Below are positions 26,505-37,420 of a stretch of 64,000 bases of DNA, one piece after another. The number at the start of each line of letters is the position of its first letter. Positions within the stretch are counted from its first letter, which is position 1. The stretch spans positions 1 to 64,000 of the forward strand of contig NZ_LNDD01000001.1 of the NCBI RefSeq assembly GCF_002865985.1, read 5' to 3'. The notes beneath the pieces were generated by a model. It saw only the letters and a program-made list of their open reading frames with translations, ran no database searches and was not told the DNA's origin. The translations under genes and the position numbers were made by a program. The DNA comes from Thermotoga sp. SG1 (lineage in GTDB: Bacteria > Thermotogota > Thermotogae > Thermotogales > Thermotogaceae).

Positions 26505-26683
26505 GAGAACACCTCCTCCTAATAGTGTTGATTTATATATTAATGTGAATATAAATAACTTCTTTTTAGAAACGCAAAAAACAAATACCCTATGGAGTCC
26601 GCCTTTTGAGGGCACGAACCCCATACATGGTTGGATATTTTGTTGTGGATTTCCGGGAAAAATTCTCTGGATGTCTTTTATAT
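26505..26683 (-). promoter_or_regulatory. Long amt leader with terminator-like hairpin
   Basis: Transcription from the promoter at 26690-26718 would give a leader of about 180 nt before amt. Within it, 26618-26625 pairs with 26591-26598 (8 bp, one G-U), enclosing an inner GCC/GGC stem, and is followed by GGGTATTTGTTTTTT (26576-26590 on the minus strand). This is the shape of an intrinsic terminator inside the leader, so an attenuator or riboswitch is possible. I do not recognise a known riboswitch class. Confidence 0.5.
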
Positions 26684-26689
26684 GCTCTA

Positions 26690-26718
26690 ATAGTATCAGC
26701 CTCAAAGTACACTGTCAA
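26690..26718 (-). promoter_or_regulatory. amt-glnB promoter
   Basis: Minus strand: perfect -35 TTGACA (26713-26718), 17-bp spacer, -10 TACTAT (26690-26695). It is the only strong promoter in the 288-base divergent gap between amt and tdk. Confidence 0.75.
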
Positions 26719-26756
26719 TTATGAGAATGTTTCAGTTTAGGTGAGCAGAGTGTTAA

Positions 26757-28528
<1,772 letters not shown>

Positions 28529-28536
<8 letters not shown>

Positions 28537-29200
28537 CACGGACGACATAACCAATTCCCCTCACAGTGTGGATAATTTTTCTTTTGAAACCCTTATCGAT
28601 CTTTTTTCTCAGGTTCTTTATGTGACTTCTGAGTGTATCAGAAAAGACGGTGTCATCGAAACTCCAGAGATGTTCCTGCAGTTCCTCCTTTGTAACCACC
28701 CTGTTTTTGTTCATCATGAGATACTCCAGTATCTGATATTCCTTTTTCGTAAGATCGATCTCTTTTCCTCCCCTGAAAACTTTCCTGGCAGCAGTGTCCA
28801 GAATCAAGTCCCCACAAACTAGTTTGACATTTTTGTTCTCTGCTTTTCTTCTGATCAAGGCTTTCACCCGGGCAATGAGTTCTCTGAGATCGAAAGGTTT
28901 TGGAAGATAATCATCGGCTCCCATGTTGAGACCTTTCACCCGATATTCCACATCTGAAAGCGCTGTGAGCATCAAAACAGGCGTATCGATGCCTTTTTCT
29001 CTCATGGCCTTTAAAATCTCCCAACCATCATGAACAGGAAGCATGATGTCCAAAATCACCACATCGAACTCTTCGTTCAAAGCCATATACATTCCCTCTT
29101 CACCGTCGTAGCAGACATCAACGGTGAATATCTCCCTTTTCAATGCTTCGGCGATCAAATCAGCGAGATCTTTTTCGTCTTCCACAAGGAGAACTCTCAT
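28529..29200 (-). CDS. drrD: OmpR/PhoB-family response regulator DrrD
   Basis: A 223-residue two-domain regulator. The receiver domain (1-120) has the acidic pocket VEDEKDL, the phospho-acceptor Asp in FDVVILDIMLPVHDG and the Lys in DDYLPKPFDL. The winged-helix domain (about 125-223) has LTKKEYQILEYLMMNKNRVVTKEELQEHLW and ends HTVRGIGYVVRDE. It is very similar to the T. maritima DrrD of known structure. It heads the two-gene operon with the kinase. Target genes are not visible. Confidence 0.92.
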
Positions 29201-29264
29201 TCTATCACCCCGATATGAAAATTCTATCAGTTTGAACGTGAAAAAGTCGTGGAGATTCTCTCCC

Positions 29265-29293
29265 TTGAAATTCCATCATCTTTATTGTATAAT
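29265..29293 (+). promoter_or_regulatory. Promoter of tRNA-Gln
   Basis: TTGAAA (29265-29270), 17-bp spacer, TATAAT (29288-29293); the tRNA starts 16 bases after the -10. Confidence 0.85.
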
Positions 29294-29308
29294 TGAAAAG
29301 CAGGAGTT

Positions 29309-29382
29309 TGGGAGGTCGTCTAACGGTAGGACGGCGGACTCTGGATCCGCTGGTGGAGGTTCGAGTCCTCCCCTCCCAGCCA
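29309..29382 (+). tRNA. tRNA-Gln (anticodon CTG)
   Basis: A complete cloverleaf with encoded CCA. The acceptor TGGGAGG (29309-29315) pairs with CCTCCCA (29372-29378). The D arm is GTC...GAC. The anticodon stem GCGGA/TCCGC encloses loop CTCTGGA with anticodon CTG at 29341-29343, which reads CAG. The T arm is GGAGG-TTCGAGT-CCTCC. Discriminator G then CCA. Confidence 0.97.
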
Positions 29383-29388
29383 TACATC

Positions 29389-29420
29389 AAAAGGGGAACT
29401 CAGTTCCCCTTTTCTTTTTT
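29389..29420 (+). terminator. Terminator of tRNA-Gln
   Basis: AAAAGGGGAA / TTCCCCTTTT stem (10 bp), loop CTCAG, then CTTTTTT. It directly follows the tRNA. Confidence 0.9.
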
Positions 29421-29446
29421 CACTGAAAAATATCCTTAACATGAAA

Positions 29447-29484
29447 ATGGTATTTTTTTAAACACGACATGGTATTTTTTTAAA
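29447..29484 (+). repeat. Two perfect 16-bp direct repeats upstream of the metal ATPase
   Basis: ATGGTATTTTTTTAAA occurs at 29447-29462 and 29469-29484, spaced 22 bp start to start, so both copies lie on the same face of the helix. They sit just upstream of the ATPase -10 and could bind a regulator or bend DNA. Confidence 0.75.
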
Positions 29485-29488
29485 TAGG

Positions 29489-29515
29489 TATGATGAACAT
29501 TTGAACATTTGTTCA
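29489..29515 (+). promoter_or_regulatory. ATPase promoter -10 and SmtB/ArsR-type operator
   Basis: TATGAT (29489-29494) is followed by the palindrome TGAACA-TT-TGTTCA (29502-29515), with a further half-site TGAACA at 29494-29499. The form matches operators of the zinc/cadmium SmtB-ZiaR-CadC repressors. Such a repressor is encoded next to the ATPase. Confidence 0.65.
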
Positions 29516-29538
29516 TATGAGCAATTAGAGGTGAAATT

Positions 29539-31643
29539 GTGTACAACGAAAAAATTCACGGAGAAAATAGTGAAGAATTTCTTCTTAAAGGTTTAAACTG
29601 CCCAAAATGTGCCGCCAGAATCCAGAAGGAAGTATCAAACCTTCCGGGAATTAAATCTGTGAATCTAGATTTTGCAACCGGTAAACTGAAGATATCTGGC
29701 TACGATGTGGATGTTAAGCAAATAGAAAAAATCGTGAAAAATATAGAACCAAGCGTGAAAGTTCAAAGAGAAACAAAAGATCCCAAAGAATCTAATGAGC
29801 TTTCAACTCAAAGACCTTTCATTGTAGGAGCTCTCATGTTCATATTTTCGATCACAGTATTTGAATTTAAACTCTTCGATTTTCCTGAATGGTTTCGAGC
29901 AGTTATCTACATTCTCAGTTATTTATTCACGGGTTGGGAAATTTTGAGAGCAGCAATTGTGAACATCACCAAAGGTCAAATCTTTGACGAAAACTTCTTA
30001 ATGACAGTGGCTACTGTTGGAGCTCTTTTCATAAAACAGTTTCCAGAAGCAGTTTCCGTCATGATCTTTTACAAAATAGGAGAAATGCTTCAAGAAAAAG
30101 CAGTTGATAGATCTCGCAGATCCATAGAAAAGTTGATGGATATAAAACCAGAGTATGCCAATTTGAAAGTTTGGAAATACAACAAAACGAGTTCATCCAA
30201 GTGAAATAAAAGTAGGTGATTTGATAATAGTGAAACCTGGTGAGAAAATACCTCTTGACGGAAAAGTGGTTGATGGACATTCGGTGATCGATACGTCAGT
30301 TCTCACCGGTGAATCCATTCCATGTGAAGTGAGACAAGGAGATACCGTTTTAAGCGGTTCTATCAACATGCATGGTGTTATCACTTTACAGGTAACCAAA
30401 GATTTCTCCCATTCTACAGTATCCAAAATTATCGAACTGGTTGAAAATGCTTCCTCCAGAAAAGCACGCGTAGAGCGCTTTATAACCAAATTTTCACGTT
30501 ACTACTCTCCTTTCGTAGTTTTCTCAGCACTTGCCATCGCAGTGTTCCCACCCCTGGTCATTCCTGGGGCAAAAATGACTACATGGGTATACAGAGCTCT
30601 CGTTTTTCTCGTGATCTCTTGCCCTTGCGCACTGGTTCTATCTGTCCCTCTTACATTCTTCAGCGCAATAGGAAAAGCTGCTCGTCAGGGAATTTTGGTC
30701 AAAGGAGGAAACTACCTTGATGCTCTTAATACTGTGAAAGTGATTGCTCTTGATAAAACAGGTACTTTGACTAAAGGTGTTTTCAAGGTAATAAAAATGG
30801 TCTCCAAAAATGGTTTTGAAGAGAAAGAAGTTCTAGAAACAGCAGCGTATGCAGAGTTTTTCTCAAACCATCCAGTTGCCAAGGCAATACTTGAAAAATA
30901 CAATGGTGCTATCGACAGTTCAAAAATTGAAGATTTTCACGAATCACCAGGTTTTGGTGTAACAGCCAGAATCGAATCTAAAGAGGTGCTGGTGGGCAAC
31001 TATAAGTTAATGAAAAAATCTGGTGTAGAAATTGAAAAGGTTGAAGACACTGGCATAATCACTTTTGTTGCTATAAACAGGAAGTTGGCAGGCTACATAG
31101 TAGTATCCGACGAAATAAAAGAAGATGCCAGAGAAACTATAGAAACTCTGAAAAAACGCAACATAAAAGTTGTTATGTTGACTGGTGATAGAGAAGAGGT
31201 AGCCAGAAAAGTAGCAGATGAACTTGGAATAGAAGAGTTTTTCAGTGAACTTCTTCCTCACGAGAAATTAGAAAAAATAGAGAGTCTGTTGAAAAAAAAC
31301 GGATGGAAAACTCGCGTTTGTTGGTGATGGAGTGAACGATGCACCCACTCTAGCAAGGGCAGATGTGGGTATAGCCATGGGTGCTCTTGGAACTGACGCA
31401 GCCATAGAAACTGCCGACATTGTGATAATGACAGATGAACTAAAGAAAATCATCACAGCTTTAGACATTGCTCGTTTCACAAGGAAGAACGTTTTAGAAA
31501 ACATAATCTTCTCAATAGGAGTAAAGCTTCTTTTCCTCGGCCTTGGTACTTTTGGATTGGCCAACATGTGGGAAGCTGTGTTTTCCGATGTAGGAGTAGC
31601 ATTGATTGCTATTTTCAACAGCCTTAGAATAATCAAAAGCTGA
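29539..31643 (+). pseudogene. Zn/Cd-type P1B ATPase, interrupted by two frameshifts
   Basis: Three consecutive open frames make up one heavy-metal exporter of about 700 residues. The first (29539-30204) has an HMA domain with CPKC and the first helices; the second (30221-31327) has SCPCALVLSVP (metal site), DKTGTLTKG (phosphorylation site) and SNHPVA; the third (to 31643) has GDGVNDAPTLARADVGIAMG and the last helices with FSDVGVALIAIFNSLR, whose DxG fits the Zn2+/Cd2+/Pb2+ subgroup. Continuity is restored by removing one T from TTT near 30170 and one A from the AAAA run near 31310. Either a decaying gene or homopolymer sequencing errors. Start GTG 29539 follows AGAGGTG. The block looks more AT-rich than its neighbours. 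Confidence 0.85.
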
Positions 31644-31678
31644 AGTGTGTAGGACTCATTTGAAACAAATGTTCAAAA

Positions 31679-32056
31679 TCATTTTTCCTCCATCACATGT
31701 TGAAGTCCTTGAATGAAAAGACAAAGGACATGATCATCATCGAGCGAATAATAAGCAGACTTTCCTGATCGTCTTCGTTTAACCAAACGTTTGTCTCGGA
31801 GGATCCTGAGCTGGTGTGAAACGGCCGAAGGACTCATTCCGAGAATTTTTGCGATATCGTGCACACAATACTCTGAATCCTTTAAAACATAAAGTATTTT
31901 TACCCGAGTAGGATCTGAAAGAGTTTTAAATAGCTCCGCCAAGGCATACACCGTTTCTTCTTCAAGAGGGGTACTTTTAAGAAAAAATCTTGCTTCTTCC
32001 GTTAATTGACACAACTCACAAAAATCTTCCGAAATTTTTTCATTTTTCTCTTTCAT
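31679..32056 (-). CDS. ArsR/SmtB-family zinc-sensing repressor
   Basis: A 125-residue winged-helix metalloregulator. The recognition helix region is YCVHDIAKILGMSPSAVSHQLRILRDKRLV. The C-terminal helix has D-x-H...H-x2-E with the exact spacing of the SmtB alpha-5 zinc site (DDHVLCLFIQGLQHVMEE). Additional Cys in DFCELCQ and YCVHD could form an alpha-3N site for thiophilic metals. It converges on the ATPase gene, whose promoter has a matching operator. ATG 32056 follows AGGGGTGATCTG. Confidence 0.9.
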   Translation of the reverse strand: MKEKNEKISEDFCELCQLTEEARFFLKSTPLEEETVYALAELFKTLSDPTRVKILYVLKDSEYCVHDIAKILGMSPSAVSHQLRILRDKRLVKRRRSGKSAYYSLDDDHVLCLFIQGLQHVMEEK

Positions 32057-32170
32057 CAGATCACCCCTCAAAGTCCTAATCTGTACCAATACTTTAGGAT
32101 ATCACATTTCTCATAGATTTATTTTTATGCTGTATTTGGAATAATTACGGTCATTTTTCACAATCTCACC

Positions 32171-32235
32171 CTACATTTCTCAAATGAAAAATTTATGCTA
32201 CATTTATTGCAAATAGAACTCCTCTATGGTATAAA
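32171..32235 (+). promoter_or_regulatory. Glutamate synthase operon promoter with tandem upstream elements
   Basis: TTGCAA (32207-32212), 17-bp spacer, extended -10 TGG-TATAAA (32227-32235). CTACATTT occurs at 32171-32178 and 32198-32205, each followed by an AAAT-containing stretch; the second copy abuts the -35. These are candidate binding sites for a nitrogen or amino-acid regulator. The 233-base gap upstream holds nothing else recognisable. Confidence 0.65.
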
Positions 32236-32290
32236 TGTTATACACAAGATTTTATATTCATGCCTTTCCGCTCGTTAGGAGGTGAATACC

Positions 32291-33424
32291 TTGCCCTATG
32301 ACCTCCCCCGTTTGATACCCGACAGGGATTTTAAGGTTCCATCCGCGTGTGGTGTCTCTGGAATAATGAACACATCTGGAAAAAGATTCAGCGGAAGCAC
32401 AATAGTTGAAACAATGGTTTTAATGCGCGAAAGAGGAAACGGCCTTGGAGCAGGTTATGCTGCCTACGGCATATATCCTGAGCTCAAAGATTTTTACTGC
32501 TTTCACATGCTCTACGACAGTGATATGGACAAGAAAAACGCAGAAGAGTACATAAAATCCCACTACGAAATCATCGAAAGCGAACCCATTCCCACCAGAA
32601 AGAACCCCCATATCAAAGAAGTTCACATCCTCTGGCGATACTTCTTGAAACCAAAGGGTATACCAGAGGGCGCCACCGAAGAAGATTTTGTTGTTGATAC
32701 GGTTATGTTCATAAACGAAAAGATCAAAGGCGCCTTTGTGATGTCCAGTGGTAAGAACATGGGAGTCTTCAAAGGTGTTGGTTTCCCTGAAGACATAGCT
32801 GACTTTTACAGGATAGACGAGTACAAGGGTTACATCTGGACAGCACACAACAGATTTCCAACGAACACCGTCGGTTGGTGGGGTGGGGCCCATCCTTTCG
32901 GAATTCTCGACTGGACAGTTGTTCACAACGGAGAGATCTCGTCCTATGGTATAAACAGAAGATTTCTGGAAGCATACGGCTACAAGTGTACTCTCATGAC
33001 GGATACCGAAGTTGTGGCCTATCTTGTGGATCTGTTCATGAGAAGATTTGGATACAGTCCAAGAATCACCGCTAAAATACTCGCTGCCCCTCTGTGGAAA
33101 GACATAGATCTCATGCCAGAAGAAGAAAGAAAACTCTACACCGCTTTGAGGATGAATTACGGTGGAGCACTCCTCAACGGTCCCTTTGCTATTATTGTGG
33201 CAAACAACAACATGATGATGGGACTGAACGACAGAATAAAACTCAGACCCCTTGTAGCTGCTACAAAAGATGATTTCCTCTATATAGCCTCCGAGGAGTC
33301 TGCCATAAGGGCTGTTTGTCCCGATCCAGACGAGGTATGGGCTCCCAAGGCGGGAGAACCCGTTGTGGGAGTTCTGAAATCCGCCGAAAAAGTCCGGGTG
33401 GCATTGGAGGGAGAAAATGGCTAA
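32291..33424 (+). CDS. Glutamate synthase, glutamine amidotransferase subunit (domain 1 protein)
   Basis: A 377-residue class II glutamine amidotransferase that releases ammonia from glutamine for the synthase. The catalytic Cys is in SACGVSGIM at residue 20, implying removal of a 19-residue propeptide to expose it. Further motifs are [20 protein letters not shown] and [14 protein letters not shown] at 32291 is the start because TAGGAGGTG lies 5 nt ahead; the upstream GTG at 32282 is inside that site. In bacteria this domain is fused to the large GltB; here it is separate, as in archaea. Confidence 0.9.
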   Translation: MPYDLPRLIPDRDFKVPSACGVSGIMNTSGKRFSGSTIVETMVLMRERGNGLGAGYAAYGIYPELKDFYCFHMLYDSDMDKKNAEEYIKSHYEIIESEPIPTRKNPHIKEVHILWRYFLKPKGIPEGATEEDFVVDTVMFINEKIKGAFVMSSGKNMGVFKGVGFPEDIADFYRIDEYKGYIWTAHNRFPTNTVGWWGGAHPFGILDWTVVHNGEISSYGINRRFLEAYGYKCTLMTDTEVVAYLVDLFMRRFGYSPRITAKILAAPLWKDIDLMPEEERKLYTALRMNYGGALLNGPFAIIVANNNMMMGLNDRIKLRPLVAATKDDFLYIASEESAIRAVCPDPDEVWAPKAGEPVVGVLKSAEKVRVALEGENG

Positions 33425-34940
33425 GAGGAAAGTACCAGCGGAATTTGTGGTGGAACGTGATGATTATAAATGTATAAGGTGTCTTGCCTGTGTCAGAGTG
33501 TGCTCATATGGAGCAAATTATTACGATGAAAATGCCAACAAAGTTTACACGGAAAATTACAAATGTGTTGGATGTCACTTCTGTGAAGCCATTTGTCCAA
33601 CTGAAGCCATAACGGTTCGAAGGAACAATTTCGACATCAGACCCCTTGCACACTGGACCCCTGAACACCTTATAGGCATCATGAAGCAAGCAGACACCGG
33701 TGGAGTTTTACTCACCAGCATGGGAAACGATCGTCCTTACTTCAGCTACTTTGATAGGATCGTTCTCAACGCAAGTCAGGTGACAAATCCATCGATAGAT
33801 CCTCTCAGAGAACCGATGGAGATCAGAACCTACATAGGAAGAAAAGAGGCAAGACTGGAAATAGAAGAAGATTCAGATGGAAACGTAGCTCTCAAAACAG
33901 AGATAGCCCCCCAGTTGAAACTAGAAGTTCCCGTCATGTTCACCGCTATGTCCTACGGTTCGATCAGTTTGAACGCCCTTCTGTCTCTGGCGAGGGCAGC
34001 AAGAACAATTGGAACCTTCTTCAACACAGGTGAAGGAGGCCTCCCAAAAGAGCTCAGAGAGTTCAAGGACAACATGATCGTTCAAGTTGCCTCCGGGCGT
34101 TTCGGTGTGAGTGCAGATTATCTGAACGCAGGATCGGCCGTCGAGATAAAGATAGGACAGGGTGCAAAACCAGGTATCGGAGGGCACCTTCCTGGTGAAA
34201 AGGTCACAGAACCCATTTCTGAAACCAGGATGATTCCCGTTGGAACCGATGCTCTATCTCCCGCCCCACACCACGATATCTACTCCATAGAAGATCTCAG
34301 ACAGCTTATCTACGCCATAAAAGAAGCCACAAGGTACGAAAAGCCGGTCGGAGTCAAGATTGCAGCGGTGCACAACGTGGCTCCCATAGCAGCCGGTATG
34401 GTCAGAGCAGGGGCAGACTACATCGTGATAGACGGTATCAGAGGGGGAACAGGTGCTGCTCCCAAGGTGACAAGAGACCACGTAGGAATTCCCATAGAAT
34501 TTGCCATCGCTGTGGTTGACCAGAGGCTCAGAGAAGAGGGTATAAGACACATGGCATCGATCGTTGTGGCAGGAGGTATCAGGAACAGTGCGGACGTTAT
34601 AAAAGCAATCGCACTTGGAGCGGACGCGGTCTACATAGGAACAGCGGCACTGGTTGCTCTTGGTTGTCATCTATGTCAGACGTGTTACCTTGGAAAGTGT
34701 AACTGGGGTATAGCCACTCAGGATCCAAAGCTCACAAAGAGACTCAACCCGGAGATAGGAGCAAGGAGGGCAGCAAACCTCCTGAGGGCCTGGGCTCACG
34801 AGATAAAAGAGATCCTCGGTGGAATGGGAATCAACGCCATAGAGTCCCTCAGGGGTAACAGGGAGGCACTCAGGGGAGTTGGACTTCACGAATACGAATT
34901 GAAACTCCTAGGAATCAAACCCGCGGGAGAGGCGTGGTGA
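33417..34940 (+). CDS. gltB: Glutamate synthase, ferredoxin-FMN domain protein (GltB domain 2)
   Basis: A 507-residue catalytic subunit. The N-terminal ~70 residues hold two [4Fe-4S] motifs ([11 protein letters not shown] and [11 protein letters not shown]). The rest is the FMN TIM barrel of glutamate synthase with [39 protein letters not shown] and the Cys-rich [12 protein letters not shown] that binds the 3Fe-4S cluster. It turns 2-oxoglutarate plus ammonia into glutamate. It overlaps the amidotransferase gene by 8 nt. Confidence 0.93.
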   Translation: MAKRKVPAEFVVERDDYKCIRCLACVRVCSYGANYYDENANKVYTENYKCVGCHFCEAICPTEAITVRRNNFDIRPLAHWTPEHLIGIMKQADTGGVLLTSMGNDRPYFSYFDRIVLNASQVTNPSIDPLREPMEIRTYIGRKEARLEIEEDSDGNVALKTEIAPQLKLEVPVMFTAMSYGSISLNALLSLARAARTIGTFFNTGEGGLPKELREFKDNMIVQVASGRFGVSADYLNAGSAVEIKIGQGAKPGIGGHLPGEKVTEPISETRMIPVGTDALSPAPHHDIYSIEDLRQLIYAIKEATRYEKPVGVKIAAVHNVAPIAAGMVRAGADYIVIDGIRGGTGAAPKVTRDHVGIPIEFAIAVVDQRLREEGIRHMASIVVAGGIRNSADVIKAIALGADAVYIGTAALVALGCHLCQTCYLGKCNWGIATQDPKLTKRLNPEIGARRAANLLRAWAHEIKEILGGMGINAIESLRGNREALRGVGLHEYELKLLGIKPAGEAW

Positions 34941-35392
34941 TAACTGTGAGGAGAATTCTCATCAGAGAAGAGTACTGTATGGGGTGCAAACTCTGTGAAA
35001 TAAACTGTGTGGCGGCCCAGGTGGGGACGGGAAATCTCATAAAGGTTTACAAATATGTCCCGGAACTTCCTGAACCGAATGTGATCATTGAAGAGCACGA
35101 CTACGTCACTTTCGCACTTCAGTGCAGAAATTGTGATGATCCTTCGTGTCTGAAGGCCTGTATGACAGGGGCAATGCACAGAGACCCAGAAACGGGAGCC
35201 ATAAAGGTGAACCAGGAAAAATGTGTTGGATGCTGGATGTGTATCATGGCATGTCCGTTTGGTGCTGTAAGGAGAAGTACGAAGGAGAAGAAGGTGGCTT
35301 CCAAATGTGATCTCTGCATCGACAGAGGAACCCCTGCTTGTGTTGAAGGTTGTCCGAACGAAGCCCTTGTTCTTGTTGAGGTGAGAGTATGA
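34934..35392 (+). CDS. Multi-cluster ferredoxin subunit of glutamate synthase
   Basis: A 152-residue electron carrier with four cysteine groups: CMGCKLCEINC, CRNCDDPSCLKAC, CVGCWMCIMAC and CDLCIDRGTPACVEGC, enough for up to four [4Fe-4S] clusters as in HycB/NrfC-like proteins. It probably conducts electrons from the next gene's flavoprotein to the FMN subunit. Either of two adjacent GTGs (34934 or 34937) may start it; both overlap the previous gene. Confidence 0.9.
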   Translation: MVITVRRILIREEYCMGCKLCEINCVAAQVGTGNLIKVYKYVPELPEPNVIIEEHDYVTFALQCRNCDDPSCLKACMTGAMHRDPETGAIKVNQEKCVGCWMCIMACPFGAVRRSTKEKKVASKCDLCIDRGTPACVEGCPNEALVLVEVRV

Positions 35393-36666
35393 GGTACGTT
35401 GTGGTCGGATCAGGACCAGCCGGTTTGAATGCGATAGAGGCGATCAGGGAACTCGATAAAGATGGAGAAATTCTCCTCATAACTACAGAAAAGTACGTTG
35501 GATACTCCAGACCTCTCATCACCTATCTTCTAGGAAGAAAAGTCACAGAAGAGAAGATGTACTACAGAACAGAGGATTATCTGAAAGAAATGGGAGTTTT
35601 GTTAAAACCTGCCACGAGGGTAGAGAAGGTGATCCCAAAAGAAAAAATCATTGTAACCAGCCAGGGGGAAAGGATAGCATACGATAAACTTCTTCTTGCC
35701 GTAGGCGGAAAACCCTTTGTTCCAAAGATAGAGGGCCTTGAGGGAAAGAAAGGAGTTTTCACCTTCACCACCTGGGAAGACGAAGAAGAAGTAGAAAGAT
35801 ATATAAAAGAAAGCAACGTGAAAGAAGCTGTTGTGCTTGGTGGAGGATTGATCGGTCTTAAGACGACAGAGGCGTTGATGGAACTTGGAGTGAAGGTGAC
35901 CATCGTTGAGCTTGCAGATAGAATTCTCTCCGTTACGTTCGACAAAAAAGCCTCTGAGATCATCACCAATGCGCTAAAAAGAGAGGGATGCGATGTAATC
36001 ACAAACGACACCGTTGTGGCAGTGAGAGGTGAAAACACAGTATCTTCTGTTGTTCTGAGAAGTGGAAAGGAAATTCCCACCAAACTTCTCATCGTTGCTA
36101 TAGGTGTTAGGCCAAATGTAGATTTTCTCAAAGATTCTGGTATAGAGATCAACAGGGGTATCGTGGTGAACGAAAAAATGGAAACAAGTGAAAAGGATAT
36201 CTACGCGGCAGGAGACTGCGCAGAGTTCTACGACTTGATCGATGGTCAGCGAAAAACGATAGCCATCTGGCCCGTTGCCGTTGCTCAGGGAAGAGTCGCA
36301 GGCTATAACATGGCAGGTGGGAACGTGAGATACCCCGGTGGTATTCCTATGAACTCTGTCGAACTTGCAGGAATTCCCACCATATCCGTTGGACACACCA
36401 ACGTCGAAGGTGACGAGTATGAGATCCTCACTTACGAAGAAGGAAACACCTACAAAAAGATGGTCATAAAGGACAACAAACTCATAGGTGCTGTTCTCGT
36501 TAACGATATAGACAGGGCGGGAATTTACACAGGACTCATTCTTCAGAAACTGGATGTGTCTTCTTTCAAAGACAAACTACTCAACGAAAACTTTGGCCTT
36601 GTGTACCTTCCGAAGGAGTTCAGAAAGAAGATGCTGGAGGGGGAAGTCAAGATATGGTTAGAATAG
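35389..36666 (+). CDS. Pyridine nucleotide-disulfide family NAD(P)H oxidoreductase (glutamate synthase small-subunit role)
   Basis: A 425-residue FAD enzyme. FAD motif VVVGSGPAGLNAIEAI at the N-terminus, NAD motif VVLGGGLIGLKTTEALMELG about residue 147, and the second FAD motif DIYAAGDCAEF. It resembles nitrite reductase/NADH oxidase proteins but lacks the active-site Cys of NADH oxidases in the GYSRPLITYLLG region. It overlaps its neighbours by 4 and 13 nt, so it is part of the complex and supplies electrons from NAD(P)H. Confidence 0.88.
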   Translation: MRYVVVGSGPAGLNAIEAIRELDKDGEILLITTEKYVGYSRPLITYLLGRKVTEEKMYYRTEDYLKEMGVLLKPATRVEKVIPKEKIIVTSQGERIAYDKLLLAVGGKPFVPKIEGLEGKKGVFTFTTWEDEEEVERYIKESNVKEAVVLGGGLIGLKTTEALMELGVKVTIVELADRILSVTFDKKASEIITNALKREGCDVITNDTVVAVRGENTVSSVVLRSGKEIPTKLLIVAIGVRPNVDFLKDSGIEINRGIVVNEKMETSEKDIYAAGDCAEFYDLIDGQRKTIAIWPVAVAQGRVAGYNMAGGNVRYPGGIPMNSVELAGIPTISVGHTNVEGDEYEILTYEEGNTYKKMVIKDNKLIGAVLVNDIDRAGIYTGLILQKLDVSSFKDKLLNENFGLVYLPKEFRKKMLEGEVKIWLE

Positions 36667-37391
36667 ACGCAAAAGGAGTTCACTACAAAAAGCTGAACGA
36701 CATGATATGGGAAGCGATAGAAAACGGTGAGACAGAGATCATTCTCGATAACGTCTGTGGACAGAGATACATAGGAGCAGGTATCAGAAAGAAGGTCAAG
36801 ATAGAGATAAATGGGGTCCCAGGGAACGATCTTGGTGTTTTCATGGATGGTCCGGAGATCGTGGTGAACGGAAACGCTCAAGACGGTGTAGGAAACACCA
36901 TGAACGCCGGCAAGATCGTGGTACACGGCCATGCGGGAGACATCATAGGATACGCCATGAGAGGCGGACATATCTACATAAAAGGAAGCGCTGGATATCG
37001 AGTGGGTATACACATGAAGGCTTACAAGGAGAACTATCCCGTAATTGTGATTGGAGGGTTCGCAAGAGACTTTCTGGGAGAATACATGGCAGGAGGTCTA
37101 CTCATAGTTCTGGGTTTGGAAAAAGATGAGGATGAAAGCATCGCTGGCAACTATGTTGGAACGGGAATGCACGGCGGAGAAATATTTTTGAGAGGAACCA
37201 TAGAAGAACACAAACTAGGGAAAGAAGTGAAGATCTTCCAGCCCTCTGAAGAAGATATGAAACGAATCAGACCGTATATTGAAGAATTCTGCAAACTCTT
37301 CGGATACGATCTAGAAGAAATACTGAGTGAGGAATTCATACTCCTAAAACCATACACCCACAGGCCTTATGGAAGGTTGTATGCTTATTAA
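36654..37391 (+). CDS. Glutamate synthase, GXGXG domain protein (domain 3)
   Basis: A 245-residue protein with the repeated glycine pattern of the GltB C-terminal beta-helix: NAQDGVGNTMNAGKIVVHGHAGDIIGYAMRGGHIYIKGSAGYRVG and NYVGTGMHGGEIFLRG. In bacterial enzymes this domain is structural, tying amidotransferase and FMN domains together. Last gene of the operon, followed at once by a terminator. Confidence 0.92.
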   Translation: MVRIDAKGVHYKKLNDMIWEAIENGETEIILDNVCGQRYIGAGIRKKVKIEINGVPGNDLGVFMDGPEIVVNGNAQDGVGNTMNAGKIVVHGHAGDIIGYAMRGGHIYIKGSAGYRVGIHMKAYKENYPVIVIGGFARDFLGEYMAGGLLIVLGLEKDEDESIAGNYVGTGMHGGEIFLRGTIEEHKLGKEVKIFQPSEEDMKRIRPYIEEFCKLFGYDLEEILSEEFILLKPYTHRPYGRLYAY

Positions 37392-37420
37392 AAATACTCC
37401 CGGCAGATGCCGGGAGTTTT
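37392..37420. terminator. Bidirectional terminator between glutamate synthase and treT operons
   Basis: A 10-bp perfect stem ACTCCCGGCA / TGCCGGGAGT (37396-37405 and 37408-37417). On + it is followed by TTTTCATTT; on - by ATTTTTA. It separates two convergent operons. Confidence 0.92.

Noticed and set aside
31655-31678. CATTTG-AAA-CAAATG between the ATPase and its repressor as a terminator
   Set aside because: The stem is short and AT-rich with no T run directly after it; support is too weak to list.
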